Below, piece after piece: positions 60,828 to 64,000 of a DNA stretch of 64,000 bases. The DNA is from Halieaceae bacterium UBA5044. Lineage in GTDB: Bacteria > Pseudomonadota > Gammaproteobacteria > Pseudomonadales > Halieaceae. Made by a program: the position numbers and the translations under genes. The notes below the pieces were generated by a model. That model was not told where the DNA came from, did no database searches, and saw nothing but the letters and a program-made list of their open reading frames with translations. The DNA lies in the NCBI GenBank assembly GCA_002416125.1, contig DIBU01000022.1, forward strand, positions 124,001-188,000, read 5' to 3'. The number at the start of each line of letters is the position of its first letter. Within the stretch, counting starts at the first letter, position 1.

Positions 60828-62633
60828 CTATTGTCCCGAGGCGAGTTGCTCGGAAAAATTGTGGCGCAGCAGGTTGGGTACTTCCTCCGGATAAACCGGC
60901 ACGGAAAAATAGTAGCCTTGCAGCAGGTCACACTTCTTGTCGACGAGGTAGCGCATCTGTTCTGCCGTTTCTATGCCCTCGGCGATCACACGCAGGTTGA
61001 GGGTGCGCGACAAGGCCAGGATGGCATCAATGATGGCGGCGCCATCGGGGCTGCCGAGGTCTGCGATAAAGCTCTGGTCGATCTTCAGCGTGTCGATCGG
61101 AAAGCGCTTGAGGTAGCTCAGTGAGGAGTAGCCAGTGCCAAAGTCGTCGACCGCGAGGTCCAGACCAATGGCCTTCAACTCCTTGAGTTTGACAATGTTG
61201 GCCTCCGCATCTGTCATGATGGCGCCTTCGGTGAGCTCCAGCTCCAGCCTGTGCGGCAGCATCTTCGACTTCTCCAGAAAGCCGCGTACAAACCGGGACA
61301 GGCCGCTCTGGTTAAACTGCAGGGGGGAAATATTGACGCTCACGCGGAAGGCCGGCAGTCCCAGGCTATCCCAGTACTGGCAGTCTTTTGCGACCTGGGT
61401 CATGACCCATTCCCCCAGCTCTATGATCTGCCCTGTGCGCTCCGCAACGGGGATGAACTCCGCTGGCGATACCATGCCGCGCAATGGGTGCTTCCAGCGC
61501 ACCAGCGCCTCGAGGCTGACGACGTTGCCCGTGGCGACTTCGACCTGGGGCTGGTAGCGCAGCTCGAGTTCACCCGCCTGCATCCCGTGACGCAGCTCTT
61601 CTTCCATCTTGAGCTGCTCTACGGCCTTGGCGTTCATCTCTTCGTTGTAGAAGCGGAAGCAGGCTCGTCCCTCGGCCTTCGCCACGTACATGGCGGTATC
61701 GGCATTGCGGATCAGGCTGTCGGGGTCCTCCCCATCAGTCGGGTAAATGGCGATGCCGATACTGGGCGTAACAACCGGGTTGTGCGATTGCAGTGCGATG
61801 GGCTGCGACAGGCTTTCGAGAATGCGCCGCGCAATGCTCTCCACATGCTGGGTATCGGGTACGTCGGAGAGTACGACGGTGAACTCGTCACCCCCCAATC
61901 TGGCGATTTCCGCGCTGCCATCGCCGCTCGCATCGTCGTCTTCATCGTCATCACTGAAGAAGTTGATGGCGTCATCCTGTCGTAGCTCCAGTGTAAGGCG
62001 CTTGGCGATCTCTACCAGCAGCCTGTCACCCCGGCCGTGGCCGATGGAGTCGTTGATCCGTTTGAAGTTGTCCAGGTCGATAAAGAGCAGTGCAGCGTAG
62101 GACTTGCGACGTTGGCTGCGCTTCAGAATGCGCACCAGCTGTTCATTGAAATTGCGGCGGTTTGGCAGGTTCGTCAGCGGGTCGTAGTAGGCCAGATAAC
62201 GCAACCGGTCTTCCTGGCGACGCAGGGCGTTGAAGGCCTGGCTGGCACGCAGCATGTACTGTACATCCCTGCCCAGCAGGGACCAGTTTACCGGCTTGGT
62301 TTTGTACTGGGTGGCGCCGGCGTCAAAGCCCAGGTCGATGGAGTCCCGATCGTCGGAGCCCGTGACGATCATGATGGGGATGGACTCCCCCTGGGGCATC
62401 TCGCGAATAAGCTTGCAGACTTCAAGCCCCGACATGCCCGGCATTTCGACATCCAGGAATACCAGGTCTGGCCGTTCAGACGAAAACAGCTCCAGCGCCT
62501 CTGGGCCACTGCTGGCCTCGATGACAATCATGTCCTCGGCTTCCAGGCACTGCCGTGTCAATAAACGCACAATCTGGTCATCATCACAGACCAGGATTTT
62601 TGCGCGTAGCGGGTGTGAACTGGACTGTGGCAT
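60828..62633 (-). CDS. REC-GGDEF-EAL cyclic-di-GMP enzyme
   Basis: A response regulator with both diguanylate cyclase and phosphodiesterase domains (601 residues from ATG 62633). The receiver has Asp61 in FLDVEMPG and Lys in YKTKPV. The GGDEF site is intact (247-251, RLGGDEF). The EAL domain has EAL at 374-376 and DDFGTGYSSL, also intact. An acidic, low-complexity insert (NFFSDDDEDDDASGDG, about 224-239) lies inside the GGDEF domain just before the active site. A GTG start at 62678 is an alternative, as neither has a clear ribosome site. The partner kinase is not adjacent. Confidence 0.93.
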   Translation of the reverse strand: MPQSSSHPLRAKILVCDDDQIVRLLTRQCLEAEDMIVIEASSGPEALELFSSERPDLVFLDVEMPGMSGLEVCKLIREMPQGESIPIMIVTGSDDRDSIDLGFDAGATQYKTKPVNWSLLGRDVQYMLRASQAFNALRRQEDRLRYLAYYDPLTNLPNRRNFNEQLVRILKRSQRRKSYAALLFIDLDNFKRINDSIGHGRGDRLLVEIAKRLTLELRQDDAINFFSDDDEDDDASGDGSAEIARLGGDEFTVVLSDVPDTQHVESIARRILESLSQPIALQSHNPVVTPSIGIAIYPTDGEDPDSLIRNADTAMYVAKAEGRACFRFYNEEMNAKAVEQLKMEEELRHGMQAGELELRYQPQVEVATGNVVSLEALVRWKHPLRGMVSPAEFIPVAERTGQIIELGEWVMTQVAKDCQYWDSLGLPAFRVSVNISPLQFNQSGLSRFVRGFLEKSKMLPHRLELELTEGAIMTDAEANIVKLKELKAIGLDLAVDDFGTGYSSLSYLKRFPIDTLKIDQSFIADLGSPDGAAIIDAILALSRTLNLRVIAEGIETAEQMRYLVDKKCDLLQGYYFSVPVYPEEVPNLLRHNFSEQLASGQ

Positions 62634-62756
62634 CAGTACGTTATGCGCGGCAACCTGAAGATCGGTCAAGGCTACCACTCCGTGTCGCTACCGCATAGGC
62701 TTCTTTGTCCAAGGCGCCGATGCAAGGCTGCGTATCGCGGGCCCTGTTACAAAATG

Positions 62757-64000
62757 TCAGGATGATATGCGCTCCCGCTGCTTGAAGCGCTGCTCCTGTA
62801 CGAAGCGCGGCAGCTGCTGCAGTGGAATGGCTTTGCTGTAGTAGAAGCCCTGAACCTGCTCGCAATTCTGGCCGCGCAGGAAGCTGACCTGCTCGTGATT
62901 CTCAACGCCCTCTGCGATTACTTCGATTTCCAGGCGTCGGGCCATTTCTATGATCAGGCTGCACACCGCCGCCTGCTGCGGGTTATGAGGCAGGTCCCTC
63001 ACGAAAGCTGCGTCGACCTTGATGGCGGAGATGGGTAGCTCGGTGAGGTGGGTGAGTTGAGAGAAACCGGTGCCGAAGTCGTCCAGCGAAAAACGGATGC
63101 CCATCTGCATCAGTTCGTGCATGCGTGCCTTGATGGCAGAGGGATCTTTCAGGATGGTGGTTTCTGTCAGTTCGAATTCCAGGCGAGCGGGATTTGCACC
63201 CGTGCGCTGCAGAATGTCTTTCACCGCAGTGATGAACCGATCGTCCTGAATCTGCGAGAACGAAATATTGACCGCCACCACAACGTCATGCATCTGCTGG
63301 TCACCCAGCCAATTGAGGGCGCAGCAGGCGTGCTGTATGACCTGATAACCGATGGTTTTCATCAGGCCCATGTCTTCACATTCGGCGATGAATTCACCGG
63401 GACAGATCAGGCCGCGTTGCGGATGATTCCAGCGCAGCAGGGCTTCCAGCCCCGCCAGCTGCCCGCGCTCAAGGTTCATGCGCGGCTGATAATGCAGCTC
63501 GAACTGGTTGTGCCGCGCCGCCAGGCGCAATTCGGCAGCGAGCGTGCTGGTGCCCTGCATATCAAATTGCAGGTGATCGCTGTAAGCCACGAAGCGGCAG
63601 CCGCTGATCGTCTTGGCCTGCAGCATGGCACTGCGTGCATGGTCCATGAGCTCGCTCATACTGGAGGCATCGTCCGGGTAGAGCGCACCGCCAATACTCG
63701 CGTCTATGGCCACGTGCTGGCCCTCGAGGTAGTAGGGTGCCGCAATGGCCTGCAGCATCTTGTCTGCAATGCGTGCCATGTCGGCGGGCGTGCCTACATC
63801 CTCGAGTATCACCGCAAACTCGTCTCCGCCGAGGCGAGCGATACTGTCACTGCTACGCAGCTTGCTCAGCATGCGCTGGCTCAACGCCTGGATAACCGCG
63901 TCCCCATTCTGTTCACCGTAGTGATCATTGATGTTGGTGAACTGGTCGACATTGAGGTAGAGCAGGGCCGTCTTGAAGCGGTAGCGCTGCGAGCGCTGCA
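62757..64000 (-). CDS. GGDEF-EAL protein, N-terminus outside the window (partial)
   Basis: A second cyclic-di-GMP enzyme, running past the right edge. Beyond the internal TTG at 63884 the frame stays open to 64000 and reads YRFKTALLYLNVDQFTNIND, the beginning of a GGDEF domain. RLGGDEF and EAL (LEALLRW, later LDDFGTGFSQL) are intact, so both activities are possible. It is upstream of the REC-GGDEF-EAL gene on the same strand, with 123 bases between. Sensor domains, if any, lie outside. Confidence 0.93.
   Translation of the reverse strand, partial: QRSQRYRFKTALLYLNVDQFTNINDHYGEQNGDAVIQALSQRMLSKLRSSDSIARLGGDEFAVILEDVGTPADMARIADKMLQAIAAPYYLEGQHVAIDASIGGALYPDDASSMSELMDHARSAMLQAKTISGCRFVAYSDHLQFDMQGTSTLAAELRLAARHNQFELHYQPRMNLERGQLAGLEALLRWNHPQRGLICPGEFIAECEDMGLMKTIGYQVIQHACCALNWLGDQQMHDVVVAVNISFSQIQDDRFITAVKDILQRTGANPARLEFELTETTILKDPSAIKARMHELMQMGIRFSLDDFGTGFSQLTHLTELPISAIKVDAAFVRDLPHNPQQAAVCSLIIEMARRLEIEVIAEGVENHEQVSFLRGQNCEQVQGFYYSKAIPLQQLPRFVQEQRFKQRERISS

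Noticed and set aside
1..64000. Insertion sequences, prophage genes, attachment sites or tRNA-linked integration points.
   Set aside because: No transposase, integrase, phage gene or tRNA was recognised. The foreign-looking regions are judged only by composition and synteny.

Overview
The window looks like chromosomal DNA of a free-living, probably marine, gammaproteobacterium. The genes in the order smpB, ratA, rnfH, bamE, fur, recN, grpE, dnaK, dnaJ, dapB (about 19.2-35.4 kb) reproduce a backbone known from Pseudomonas and relatives. The tmRNA tag (ANDDNYGAQLAA) and the acyl-CoA-rich gene content also fit. A Halieaceae/Cellvibrionales-type organism is my best guess, but this is inference. 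Most of the window is GC-rich (two lines counted by hand in the 50.2-50.6 kb region give 60-62% GC). The sensor region at 51.2-57.7 kb is clearly poorer (lines counted there give 37-47%). No rRNA, tRNA, insertion sequence, prophage or CRISPR array was recognised.

Layout. 0-4.6 kb: the end of a [NiFe]-hydrogenase maturation operon (possible hypA tail, then hypF, hypC, hypD, hypE, all overlapping). 4.6-11.3 kb: a small secreted protein, a large secreted HExxH metallopeptidase, an Hsp20 gene with a sigma-32-like promoter, and a CadC-like membrane regulator divergent from a lipoprotein gene; four helically phased TTTCGT repeats lie between that pair. 11.3-11.7 kb: tmRNA (ssrA). 11.8-12.9 kb: an Ldh_2-family dehydrogenase. 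12.9-19.1 kb: a moxR-DUF58-DUF4381-batA-batB-batC-batD operon on the minus strand. 19.2-36.3 kb: the conserved backbone, interrupted by an NSS transporter (between smpB and ratA), a P450-Rieske-acetoacetate decarboxylase-like-SDR-TetR cassette (between fur and recN), and hrcA (between recN and grpE). 36.4-50.1 kb: an alkylsulfatase-like lipoprotein, two acyl-CoA dehydrogenases, an F420-type oxidoreductase, an SDR, aceK, a phosphatase, tesB, a tandem TetR fusion, a MATE exporter, tag and an enoyl-CoA hydratase. 50.1-64 kb: all minus strand, with two huge Reg_prop/Y_Y_Y sensor kinases, a secreted tandem-repeat protein, a subtilase and two GGDEF-EAL proteins.

How they work together. tmRNA and SmpB serve ribosome rescue. 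The HrcA/GrpE/DnaK/DnaJ/Hsp20/CnoX set serves protein folding, with sigma-32-like promoters seen upstream of hsp20, grpE and dnaK. The P450/Rieske cassette and the acyl-CoA dehydrogenase/F420/SDR group look like catabolism of a hydrophobic, possibly steroid- or terpenoid-like, carbon source whose acetyl-CoA would pass through the glyoxylate bypass governed by AceK. The strongest candidates for something undescribed are the secreted protein made of eight GYRWGIRNVADQA repeats next to a subtilase and a compositionally foreign pair of sensor kinases, the phased TTTCGT array, and the inserted P450 cassette with an inverted repeat over its likely promoter.
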